Of a DNA stretch of 64,000 nucleotides, positions 1-9,453 are shown in pieces (within the stretch, counting starts at the first letter, position 1; every line of letters begins with the position of its first letter). Source of the DNA: Paramarasmius palmivorus. Lineage: Eukaryota > Basidiomycota > Agaricomycetes > Agaricales > Marasmiaceae. The notes beneath the pieces are model-generated. The model was not told the DNA's origin. It did no database searches and saw only the letters and a list, made by a program, of their open reading frames with translations. Position numbers and translations under genes: made by a program. Where the stretch lies: contig JAYKXP010000162.1 of NCBI GenBank assembly GCA_037176845.1, forward strand, positions 31,056 to 95,055, given 5' to 3'.

Positions 1-911
1 GCATTATAGTTACCACAGATCACATTTGTTTTTTTTTACCTATGAGACTGGTGACAAGGAGATTTTGACATAATGAGAGCGTGAACAGTGCAATGCCCCA
101 TGTGTAGATGTCAATGGCATAGGTATCTTGCCCTTGTTTGATATTGCTAAAAGCCCACACAGCGCGGCCACCGCATCCTGAATGTACAATGTGAGCCTTC
201 GTGAGGGAAATCAGTTAAGAACGTGCGACAACGGACCCGTAGTAGCAGCAAGTAAAATCAACGGCCCCACAATAATCTTGACGTTGTAGTTCCACACAAT
301 ATATAGACGATAGATCTGTTGAATATGAGAAGGTGATTATGCCACATCGGAAACATTATCACCAGAAGAGCATCTGCTACAGTACTGACAAGTAGCAATC
401 AGCAAGCGGCATATGAGTTGGTCGAATTTTCTCACTTATTCGCAACATATATAGCTTGCCGGAGGATGCTGCCGGGACGCCAAAGTCGGTTGTAGTATAC
501 CATAGCACCTCCCTTATCCTCATAAGTAATGAACGCCGAAATCGCTTGGCTCAAATCGTTGATGACATGAGCAGAACAAAGCGTGTACAAAATTATCGAT
601 GTTATGAGCAGTGGTTTGTTGATAGAGCCTTCTTGCTTTTTGTGGTTGCGCACAAGGACATACACGCACATGACGAATAGGACAGTGTTCACGCCTAAAG
701 ACATGTTAGTATCAGCTGAATCAATCCTAATCAGATCTCTCACCATATAGCATTGTTTGAGTCTAAAAAACCAAATGTCAAGCTCGAAGATTGAGATATG
801 GGAGTGACATACCCATAGAGCAATGAACATAGACTGCGTAGCATGGTTAGATAGACCCAACGCCTGAAGCTTAGATGCGCTTACCTTGGCATGTTCTATG
901 TCTTGAGCCAT
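1..911 (-). CDS. Multi-pass membrane protein, copy A (runs off the left edge)
   Basis: The function is unknown. It is a polytopic membrane protein whose paralogue is at 7553-9146. Seven exons can be read from the paralogue: 911-885, 833-813, 762-744, 694-436, 384-363, 315-237 and 177-40. Six of the seven have exactly the same length as in the paralogue (27, 21, 19, 22, 79 and 138 nt); the fourth is 259 versus 262 nt. The start motif is MAQDIEHAK. A long hydrophobic segment around VNTVLFVMCVYVLV is followed by a loop and the INKPLLITSIILYTLCSAH segment. The last visible donor is at 39-38, so the C-terminal third is missing only because the window ends. No stop falls inside the spliced frame. 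The family looks typical of agaricomycetes, but that is my inference and no enzymatic motif is visible. Confidence 0.72.
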
Positions 912-1585
912 TACGGAAAAGGATGATAGTACAAAGAGCTCCCGAAGAATCCAGCATTCCGTTATATGCAGTTAGGACCCCACAGGAGCTGTAAAGGAAA
1001 GATTCTGACTCCGCAGATATCTGATGCGATGGGAGAGCTCCCGGCTGTCACGGACTGAGACCAGACTCGCGCTCCACCGGTTACCTTGATTGATTACCTC
1101 CTCTACATTCTCTGAAGAGACCGTGTGGAGGCTGTATAGATCGGTTCTTCACCCAAGATCAAGGCCGAATACAGAACATGGTTTGAGGTTATGCTTCTGC
1201 CGAGGTCGGGGATCTTTGAGGAGCAGGAACATGAACGATCTATTCGCCTTGGAGCGAGCAAGTGGTAAACACCGTGTTCGGCGTTTGGTCAATCATACCA
1301 TTGGAGATCCTAGGGTGTCACCTGAGAATGGATCGCTCGTCCGCGCTGTTTGAAGTTTCCACACAGATTCAATAACCGCCTTGTTCTGTTGATTTGACAC
1401 TTAAAGAAGGAATGTCTTGAGAACTATCAGATGCGGTATGAACACCGTACCATATTGCACAGACCTGCTGACCATCAGCAGAGCACTGAGTTTTACTTAG
1501 CAGTTGGGAGTTCGTCCAGCTTATACTTTATAAGACCCACTTCCAAAAAGTAAAGATCATAAGGAGTACTGTACCTGTCCGGAAA
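912..1585. promoter_or_regulatory. Divergent intergenic region between membrane protein A and BioF
   Basis: The 674 bases separate two divergently transcribed genes and should hold both promoters. A TATA-like stretch (ACTTTATAAG) lies at about 1525-1534, roughly 55 bases before the BioF start. I see no other gene. The short open frame at 1090-1353 has no family features. Confidence 0.45.
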
Positions 1586-3042
1586 ATGACCAGTCTTAAC
1601 ATCTTGAACATCTCACTCGAGGAGAAACTGAATGCTCGTGCCAAACGAGATACTCTCCTCGGCATACCGCTGCCAGCCACTTCCTCTGCCAACTTCACGT
1701 CCAACGACTTCCTCTCTCTATCCGAGTCACATACTCTCCGTTCTCGTCTGCTCTCCACTCTCGCTCAGGCTCCAAATATCCTGGGATCAGGCGGGTCGCG
1801 CCTCCTGGTCAATGCAACGGTTCATGAACATCTTGAGGAACGACTAGCCTCCTTCTATGGCCATGAGCACGGAGGTGCACTTCTCTTCAACTCCGGCTAC
1901 GATGCCAATGTCAGCCTCTTCTCCACGGTACCCCAGCCTGGAGACGTCGTTGTGTACGATGAATATATCCACGCTAGTGTACATGACGGCCTCAGGTCAG
2001 GATGCCGAGCACAGAGGCAGGTCGCGTTCGCACATAATAGTCTTCCAGCAATGCGCCGTGCGTTGGAGTCGATTTTGAACGAAACCTCGGAGGGTGACAA
2101 TTTGTCCACCACCGTTGCTTTCCGGCTAAAGACAGGGAAATCTTCCTTGTTCCTCGCTGTCGAGAGCCTGTACAGCATGGAGGGTAGTATTGCACCACTG
2201 AGGCAGATAATCGAGGTGTTGGAAGAACTGTTTCCACTAGGAAATGCGTATATGGTCGTCGACGAGGCTCACGCCACTGGGGTGTATGGGCCTCAAGGTC
2301 GGGGGCGAGTGGCCCTCGAAGGACTGGAAGGTCACCCAAGGATCATTGCTAGGCTTGTGACCTTCGGGAAGGCCTTAGCTGCTGCTGGCGGTAAGCGTCA
2401 GACAACAATATGTAAAGCAAGAACTAGTACTGACCCAATTCTCCCAAAGCTGTTGTATTGACTTCTCCGCTGCTCGTGAAGTATCTGGTCAACTATGCAC
2501 GACCACTGATCTACACCACTGCGCCATCTCAGCTAAGTGTCATTGCTGCATCATGCTCTTTCGACATGCTTGAAGATGGGACTGCGAGCCGCCAAGCTCG
2601 ACGCGTCTTGGAAACAAGTCGATGGTTAGTAAAGACCTTGTCCACGAGGCTGAGGAACGAGCACATGGAACCGGAATGTCTCATCGTCGGAGCCCTCCCG
2701 CCAGCAGAGGACGCAGAGCTTTCGGCCTATTCCCCCATCATTCCCCTCATTACGCCACTTGCTCTCCCTCCAACTTCTGAAACAGCTTTCCCTGCGTCCC
2801 CAGCCGTAAGCCTTTCCATCCATCTCAGGTCACGTCACGATGTCATTGCACACCCCATTTCATTTCCGACTGTGCCGAAAGGAAAGGAGAGGGTCCGTAT
2901 CTGTTTGAATGCGAACCACACGAGGGAAGATGTATCGAGATTAGTCGAAGGAGTGTTGGAGTGGGTAAAAGCGTTTGATGAGGCACGCGTTAGAAATGCC
3001 AAAGTGGCTACGGAGCATATCGAATTTCGCAGCCGGCTATGA
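1586..3042 (+). CDS. bioF: 8-amino-7-oxononanoate synthase-like enzyme (KAPA synthase, biotin pathway)
   Basis: This PLP enzyme of the alpha-oxoamine synthase family would condense pimeloyl-CoA with L-alanine, the first committed step of biotin synthesis. There are two exons, 1586-2390 and 2450-3042, around a 59-base intron; the join is in frame and gives 465 residues. Visible family motifs in order: NFTSNDFLSLS near the N-terminus, GSGGSRLLVNATVHEHLE, the substrate-loop YIHASVHDG, SLYSMEGSIAPL, DEAHATGVYG (Asp and His that hold PLP) and TFGKALAAAGGA with the Schiff-base lysine. The protein ends in Ser-Arg-Leu, a type 1 peroxisomal targeting signal, which fits the known peroxisomal location of fungal BioF. 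Serine palmitoyltransferase or 5-aminolevulinate synthase are related, but the motifs and length fit BioF better. A broken inverted copy lies at 5223-6345. Confidence 0.88.
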
Positions 3043-3279
3043 GATTGGGTAGTTCGGATCTGAATTTGATGCCTGTAATTTATCGGAAGGAGTGCTTTCA
3101 TGAAGCTGGGCACAGCACGGCACTACGTCATGGACTCAACAATAAGGGCTTTGTAGCAGAATACTCCATGTCGACTGGGAAGATACACGACCGAATGCGA
3201 ATGCATTGAAAAAATTGAGATTGAGATACGACTTGGAAGCATGACAGGGCTTCGAAATCTCCAAACACAGCACGCGATG

Positions 3280-3515
3280 TCAATCCTTTAAAGCTTGAAT
3301 CGCCGCTTCGCCCTTCTGCAGATATGTTTGGAAACCTTTACACCCAGCTGGAACAGGGAAGAATGAGTAAGAGAATAAATGGTGTGAAATGAGGAGGCAC
3401 CTGGTAGACTTGCTTGCGTTCTGTACCTTCAAGTTCCAACAACTACCCTGTTACCCTCGATAGCAGCGAGTTGTGCGTGCTTAATCGTTCTACGACCCTG
3501 CTACTGTCCGGCTCC
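3280..3515 (-). pseudogene. POP5 relic (last two exons only)
   Basis: On the minus strand this matches the last two exons of the intact POP5 gene at 12316-12977. The TIKHAQLAAIEGNRVVVG segment is followed by a five-base insertion that creates a TGA. Then come the RYRTQASLPG stretch, a matching intron starting GTGCCTCCTC, and a last exon ending AAIQALKD and a stop. No POP5 exons 1-3 are visible upstream, so this is a truncated copy rather than a working gene. Its last exon keeps a longer, more typical-looking C-terminal tail than the intact gene does. Confidence 0.7.
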
Positions 3516-3519
3516 ATTC

Positions 3520-4310
3520 CACCATGCTCGAACTCTGCAGAGGTATCATATAAAAATCAAGGCAGCGAAAACGCAACACCTACCATAATGCTAATGCATC
3601 TCCACTCCCTTTCGATTTGCACGCCTTCCTTTACCATCGGCGGACCAAGCTCGTCATTGTAGAATGCATCTCTCTACTCGTATACAAATGCCCTCCCCAG
3701 CATCAATATGCACCCTTTCTGCCATGGGAGTGCAAAGTACTTCGTGTTTGACTTGATGTAACAGGCGAATCTGGAAGCCAGAAATTGAGTCGTTCAGTGG
3801 AATCGACAGTCGACGGTTGTGATAGGTATAGATTGACGGAATGTAGATGCCACCGAAAACTCCTAGTGATACTGCGAAAAGATTCAGCGAGAAAACACTC
3901 AGACGAAGTAGGTGCATACTTTGGATGGATTCACCTCGGATTCATCGCCTCGTTTTGATATTCCCGACAAGATTTTCGCCTACAAAGGGCCCGAAAACTA
4001 CCAGTCTAAACAAGCCTTAGTCGGTGTGGCTGACTGAAAAGTTGGTACACTCACCGCGATACCATAAAATCCCATCGCTGTTTCTGACCTTGCCTGTGCC
4101 TGCCTCGGTTATGTCGAGGAAGGAAGTGCAGAGGCCAACATCGTCCAGGGCTTCGTTGGCATATTTTTATTGAACTGAGCAACAAGAGCTTCTGGGGGAG
4201 CGACTCCAATGATCGACGGATGAACAGGAATCGTGTCTTCGATGATGGCTGAACAGGACAAACGGACGCGCTTAAGGGGGCAGTTGCAACTGTGGTTATC
4301 CGCGCTTAAA
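3520..4310. other. Intergenic stretch with coding-like fragments, no intact gene
   Basis: I see no complete gene here. On the minus strand near 4140-4255 an open stretch reads IPVHPSIIGVAPPEALVAQF, which resembles the HPGxxGxAP region of acetamidase/formamidase enzymes. A second open frame (3654-3917, minus) has a hydrophobic start. These could be pieces of one decayed minus-strand gene, but the parts do not join convincingly. Confidence 0.25.
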
Positions 4311-4313
4311 TAA

Positions 4314-4858
4314 GAGCCTGTTCAGATACCGCTGGAATTTGCCCGCTGGCGCCAGGATGCAGCGGGGAAAATTCCCGCGCGTCTGCACTGCCACTCGCAC
4401 ACCTATTTTTAATATTATTTTTGGGCAGAAACCACCCGTCGAGTTGCATTGGGGCTTCAAATGTGTCCAATACTTAATGAATCTTGGGTTATTGATCATA
4501 AGAAGAGTCAAAATCACTTTGAATGCCTCAGAGCCGTAATTCAGCCATAGAAAGGGATTCAACAGCACAAGTTGAGTGCAAGAGTACACGGGATTCACCC
4601 AGGTCGTTACTGGATGCCTTCTGGGGTGAAGTCGCGCGTAAAAATGTAGTAACTGCCATACGCATGTTATAACTATACGTCTAACCAGAAATCTAGAGAA
4701 TAAATACGAATGACTTCGAAATGCATATGGAGCGGCTGAGAGCCAACCTCATCTTCAGCACAAAAATAGGTGTGCGAGTGGCAGTGCAGACGCGCGGGAA
4801 TTTTCCCCGCTGCATCCTGGCGCCAGCGGGCAAATTCCAGCGGTATCTGAACAGGCTC
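4314..4858. mobile_element. MITE with perfect 97-bp terminal inverted repeats (PIF/Harbinger-like)
   Basis: Bases 4314-4410 and 4762-4858 are exact reverse complements over 97 positions, starting GAGCCTGTTCAGATACCGCT. The element is 545 bases long and contains no protein of useful length. It is flanked by a direct TAA on each side (4311-4313 and 4859-4861). Three-base TWA target-site duplications are the signature of PIF/Harbinger (Tourist-type) elements. The identical arms indicate a young insertion or recent gene conversion. The central about 350 bases are AT-richer and unrelated to the arms. Confidence 0.82.
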
Positions 4859-4869
4859 TAAGCTTCCTC

Positions 4870-5215
4870 CTCTTCCGTAGATCCCCAGAATCAATCCGAT
4901 ACTCTCGAAAACCTCGAAATTACACGAAACGGCATGCGCATATAAACATGATTGGTAGAAGGTCTTTGCAGCCCTCTTTTCTCTTACAATTTCACTAGCT
5001 GACTAGTGATACTAGAAATGTTCAATTACTGGTTCACCCACATGGTGTCATGTGTTGAAACCTCATACTCCCGGTGAGACTTGGCCATGATACGACTATG
5101 GAAGATGTGAGTGATTGCAAGCCTTTTTCGATTATCGGTTGATGACCGCGGCCTATAAAGAGCTATGACACAAAGCGTTGAAATCTCATTGCAACTACTC
5201 ATAGCCGACTACGAA
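4870..5215. other. Intergenic, nothing recognised
   Basis: Between the MITE and the BioF pseudogene I see no open frame with family features, no repeat and no RNA gene. Confidence 0.4.
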
Positions 5216-5222
5216 GCTCAAA

Positions 5223-6345
5223 CTACTTGACCGCCTCTTCAACCCTACTGGCTTCACGCGCCTTGTCGAACACTTTTACCCATCCTAATACACCTTCCAC
5301 TAGTCTCGATACATCATCTCTTGTGTGTGTTGTGTTTAAGCAGATGCGAACTCTCTCCTTTCCCCTTGGTACGGTTGGGGAGGTAATGGAGTACCCAATA
5401 ATACCATGGCGTAATCGGAGATGAAGAGAGATGAATTGCCGGAGAAGTGTCCAGGAGGAGCTCAGGAGATGCGGTTTGGAAAGTAGGAGGCAAAGGAAGG
5501 GGTGTAATGAGGGGGAGTACTCCGAAAGCTCTGCATCTTCTGTCGGCGGAAGGGCTTCAGCTATCGGGGACTCAGATCCAAGCCCTTCATCCTTCAACCT
5601 CCTGGACGAGGTCCTCACCGGCCATTGACTCGTTTCCAGAACGTGCTGGGCTTGGTGCACCATGGACCCATTCTCAGGCATGTCAAATGAACACGGAGCA
5701 GCAATAACGCCTAGCTTCGATACGGTGGTGGTATGGATCAAAGATCTCGCGTAGTTGGTCAGGTATCCGACAAGCAACGGGGACGTCGACACAACAGCTA
5801 TTGGAGAATATGTGAGTATCTACACATCTGTTATGATTATCTGACACCTACCGCCAGCAGCAGCCAGGGCTTTTCCAAACGTTACAAGTCTGCAACAATC
5901 CGTGATGGCCTTCAAGCCCTTCAAGTGCTACTCGCCCTCGATCTTTGGGTCCATATACTCCAGTGGCGTGGGCTTCATCAACTATCAGATAAGCGTTTCC
6001 TAGGGGGAATAGCTCTTCCAGCACCTCGGTCATTTCCATGAGTGGAGCGACGGTCCCTTCCATGCTATATAGGCTCTTCACGGCAAGAAACAGGGAAGAC
6101 CTCCCTGTCTTTAGCCGAGATGCCAGGGTATCGGTCGCGTCGCAGTTTTCGTTTCGAAAGCGATTCCAGAACATCGCACAGCACCGGCACGCTATCACGT
6201 GTAAACATGACATCGCTGGTATACTTAAATGTATCCGTTATACACGACGACATCGCCGGTTGGGGGTAATGGGGAGAACAGGCTGATATTGGTATCATAA
6301 CCGGGGTTGAAGAGAAGTACGCCTCTCTCCTCCCCTAAAAAGGTG
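5223..6345 (-). pseudogene. BioF pseudogene (inverted, 5'-truncated duplicate)
   Basis: Read on the minus strand, this is a degraded copy of the gene at 1586-3042. It begins within the region equal to GALLFNSGYD (about 6340) and lacks roughly the first 110 residues. A TAA follows the equivalent of VVVYDEYI (near 6235). The DEAHATGVYG and SLYSMEG motifs survive (5848-6213), but the frame is lost just before the PLP lysine motif TFGKALAAA (near 5890). The intron equivalent to 2391-2449 is still present, so the copy arose from genomic DNA and not by retrotransposition. The second exon stays open (5223-5792) and ends in EEAVK without the peroxisomal SRL tail. It cannot encode a working enzyme. 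Confidence 0.85.
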
Positions 6346-7490
6346 TACTAATCACTATGCCGAGGATCTCTGGACAATAATCACGCCTCTAACTTCAAGT
6401 GGTCATGGACTGTCGTGTTGACTAGCAGTCGCGAACTACGTGAACCGAGGATATATAAGGAATGGTTCAAATTCTCCAGGAGCTGGGAACGGAGTCTCAA
6501 TGATTGTAATAGAGAAGGGAAGTCATTGAATGTGAAGTAAACACGTTGGGTGCTGCGAGCTGGTCGTAGAATGCTAAGAAGTGTGCTTCGTCTCGCACGG
6601 GAGTCGAGTTTCTCCGACCTTCAATTGGGGACAGACATTTGTCGCAGAGGTATAGCTTAGACGAAACGTGGGTATAGGTCTGGAGACCGTCTTTTGAAGC
6701 ATGCAGCCCAGCTACCTATGTGAAGACGCTTGCACTGATACTTTCCACTAGAGCAATCGCTATGGCGGTATCATCCTTGGTTCTCGGGAGGGAGAACTCA
6801 ACTGACTCTGATCTTCGAAGAAATGCCGAGTTCTGGCAATTTCATAGCTAATTTAGTACGGGTAGCTGGCCCTTCGATCCCTTTGCCCATTTCATCTGGA
6901 CTTCTCAGCTGTCGGCAGGCCGATTAAGCCCCATCTCTTTCAATTTGACCTCTGGTATTCGCCTCATCAAACTTTCCATACGCAACTTCAGGCACGATTC
7001 GATGCGGGTTGTTAGTTGTATCAAGGCGTCGTGTGCTCGGTGGGGTAACGAAACAGTACCCGTACACCGCCCTATATCTGTCACTCCAGAACTCAACTTC
7101 GCCGGTCAAGAACCTTAACCTTAAAGGGATATGTGTTCTATCACTTAGCTCGGGACTTGCTCAAGGATGGCAACTGCTTCGATAGATATTTTTAGGGTGA
7201 GAATCATCTTTCGCTCACTTGATGAGCGTTAGACAAGCGTAACAACAGATCCTGCAAATTTCACGCTTTCCCAAGGTAATCCATATATGCTCACAGGGTG
7301 TGGAGACTAACAGCACCTCATCCCGCGATTCTCCACATTCAACAGGATCGGATGATGATTTTCGCTGTAAGTTGCACACTCAGCGAAAGAACGAGAAACC
7401 TTACCCCCGCTCCAACCCATGTTAGTATACCGGATGCTCCATATTACCACAGTTTGTTTCGGAATGGTGCGGCGAACTATATGTCTCAGC
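6346..7490. other. Intergenic, no gene recognised
   Basis: Several short open frames on both strands, none with a recognisable motif or a plausible exon structure. By position this corresponds to the lost 5' end of the BioF copy plus the divergent promoter of the membrane-protein gene. Confidence 0.4.
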
Positions 7491-7496
7491 ACACAC

Positions 7497-7506
7497 ATAT
7501 ATAAAG
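7497..7506 (+). promoter_or_regulatory. TATA-box-like element
   Basis: ATATATAAAG lies 47 bases before the start codon at 7553, a normal distance for a fungal core promoter with a short 5' leader. Confidence 0.45.
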
Positions 7507-7552
7507 TGCGTATATTCTCTCCTTCAGGTACACGACCCAGCTCGTTTCCAAG

Positions 7553-9146
7553 ATGATTCAAGACCTAGGATACAACAAGGTGAGACGTCACGTACAGCTC
7601 AGCAACGAAGTCCTGTCTAATCCTGTTGAATCAGTCTAAGCTAGTTGCTCTCTGGGTATGTTGTTTTTGCCCTTGCTTTCAGAACCTGACAATCTTGCCA
7701 CACAGGCTGAAACTGTGATATATGGTAGGAGGATTAAATGATCTCGGGCCACCTTTCTTAGTGCTTTCAGGCATAAACACTGTTCTCTTTATCATGTGCG
7801 TGTTTGTGTTAGCAACAAACGGTCACGGAAAAAAGGCGTCCAATATCAACAAGCCGCTCCTCATTACCGCGATCATGCTGTATACGCTTTGTTCTGCCCA
7901 TATCATTAATGATTTAGGCCGAGCAGTCACCGCATTCATTAGCTATCAGGACCATGGAGGTGCCAAGGCTTTCTATAGCCAACTGTGGACTTGGAGCAGC
8001 ATTCTTCGGGAAGCAGTTTTTGTCGTGACTAAGTTGGGACATCGATATTTATTACGCAGACTATTACTGATTGAATCTTCACTAGTGCTATCGCAGATGG
8101 TCTTCTGGTACGTGCTATGCTTTATGGCTTCACAATGGGGATTCAAAACTTGACAGGTCTATCGTCTTTACATCGTGTGGAATTCCAGCATCAAAATCAT
8201 TGCAGGGCCCTCGATATTACTTGTCGTTGCTACTGGTCCGTTGCAAATCCCGTCTCAGTGCTTCGTCTTCTCACTAGGCAGTCAGCATGTGGAATCCGTG
8301 CTGTATGGGGCTTCAGCAATCTTGAACAAGGAGAAGATACCTATGCTGCAGACATCTTCACGTGGGGAATCACGCTGTTTACAATATCGCTCTTCCACAA
8401 TCTCATCGTCACCAGTCTCATCGGTAAGTTGCTCATTGGAGTGACTTGTTTCAGTCTCTGAAAACTCTCTAGCTGGTCGTATCTGGTGGTACGGTAATAG
8501 GATGGCAGCCACTCTGGGTCACAAATGCAAGCGGAAGTACAGCGAGGCGATGATTATAATGTACGTTTGTTTGAGCTCACCTCTGCCCAGCAACTCTGAT
8601 AACGTGTCATCTCAGTGTCGAGTCAGGAGCGATATCTTCGTTCTGTGTCTTCGTTACCTTAGTCACTTACGCTACAAAGACAAATGGTGTCGTGAGTCCA
8701 AGCATTTGACTCTTGAGCGATCCGACTCGCGTTCACAGTGCTAATGATAATCACAGTACATTGCATACGACTCTCTTGCACAAGTCATGGTAAGACATGC
8801 AATCCTTTTATGGTCACCGTGATGACGTAGAACTTAGGCATTAAACCCTATCCTTATCATTGTCCGTGTAGGCCTCGGGCTGACCGTCAATGATGCCACA
8901 TATCAGTCGACGACAAGGAATGCAGACACTGTGCTAAACCTTGCGAGAGCTCGCCTCCAACGGTCAGACTCACTTTCTGGAGTACAAGTCCACAAGGTTA
9001 CGGAGATGGATACCAGACAGGCAGAAGTGGACAGTATTGAAATCAAGCTCGAGGATTTGTCTCGGTCCCAGAGGTCAGATACGCAGAAATCTGATCCCCC
9101 ATGTACCTCATCTGCAGCTGCCCGCTCGGAGGACCGCCGTACATAA
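7553..9146 (+). CDS. Multi-pass membrane protein, copy B
   Basis: Complete paralogue of the gene at the left edge; function unknown. Eleven exons join in frame to 357 residues: 7553-7579, 7635-7655, 7706-7724, 7771-8032, 8086-8107, 8157-8235, 8286-8423, 8473-8560, 8616-8691, 8757-8789 and 8838-9146. The very short first exons are supported by the same exon lengths in copy A. The protein starts MIQDLGYNK. About seven hydrophobic segments follow (for example INTVLFIMCVFVLA, LLITAIMLYTLCSAH, IIAGPSILLVVATG, ITLFTISLFHNLIVTSLI, ISSFCVFVTLVTYA). A hydrophilic, Ser/Glu-rich tail of about 90 residues ends it. The layout recalls agaricomycete seven-helix proteins, but no ligand-binding or enzymatic motif is visible. 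A TATA-like element sits 47 bases upstream. Confidence 0.8.
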
Positions 9147-9383
9147 CCGACACCTGTTGATGCATCACGAGCTCATTCTATGCCAGACAATTGTATCTGT
9201 TTAGTATCAATCATGTATTCAGAATCGTATTTAGGGTTTCGGTTACGTATTTTCAATTCAGGCTTCGTGGCCGAGCCTATGACCTCACCAGGAACAGCCA
9301 CTGGCAGGAACAGGTTGCGTGTGACAATTTCGACCTCTCACTTGTCACACCACAAACGCCATGAATGCGATACATTCTTTTAG

Positions 9384-9396
9384 TATATATATATAA
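9384..9396 (+). promoter_or_regulatory. TATA-box-like element of the P450 gene
   Basis: An alternating TATATATATATAA tract about 58-70 bases before the P450 start codon at 9454. It is the only strong TATA-like stretch in the 9147-9453 spacer. Confidence 0.5.
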
Positions 9397-9453
9397 TCCA
9401 CTTTTTCGCCCCGCCAGTCTCACACGATACATCTCTGAAAGATACCACCAGTA

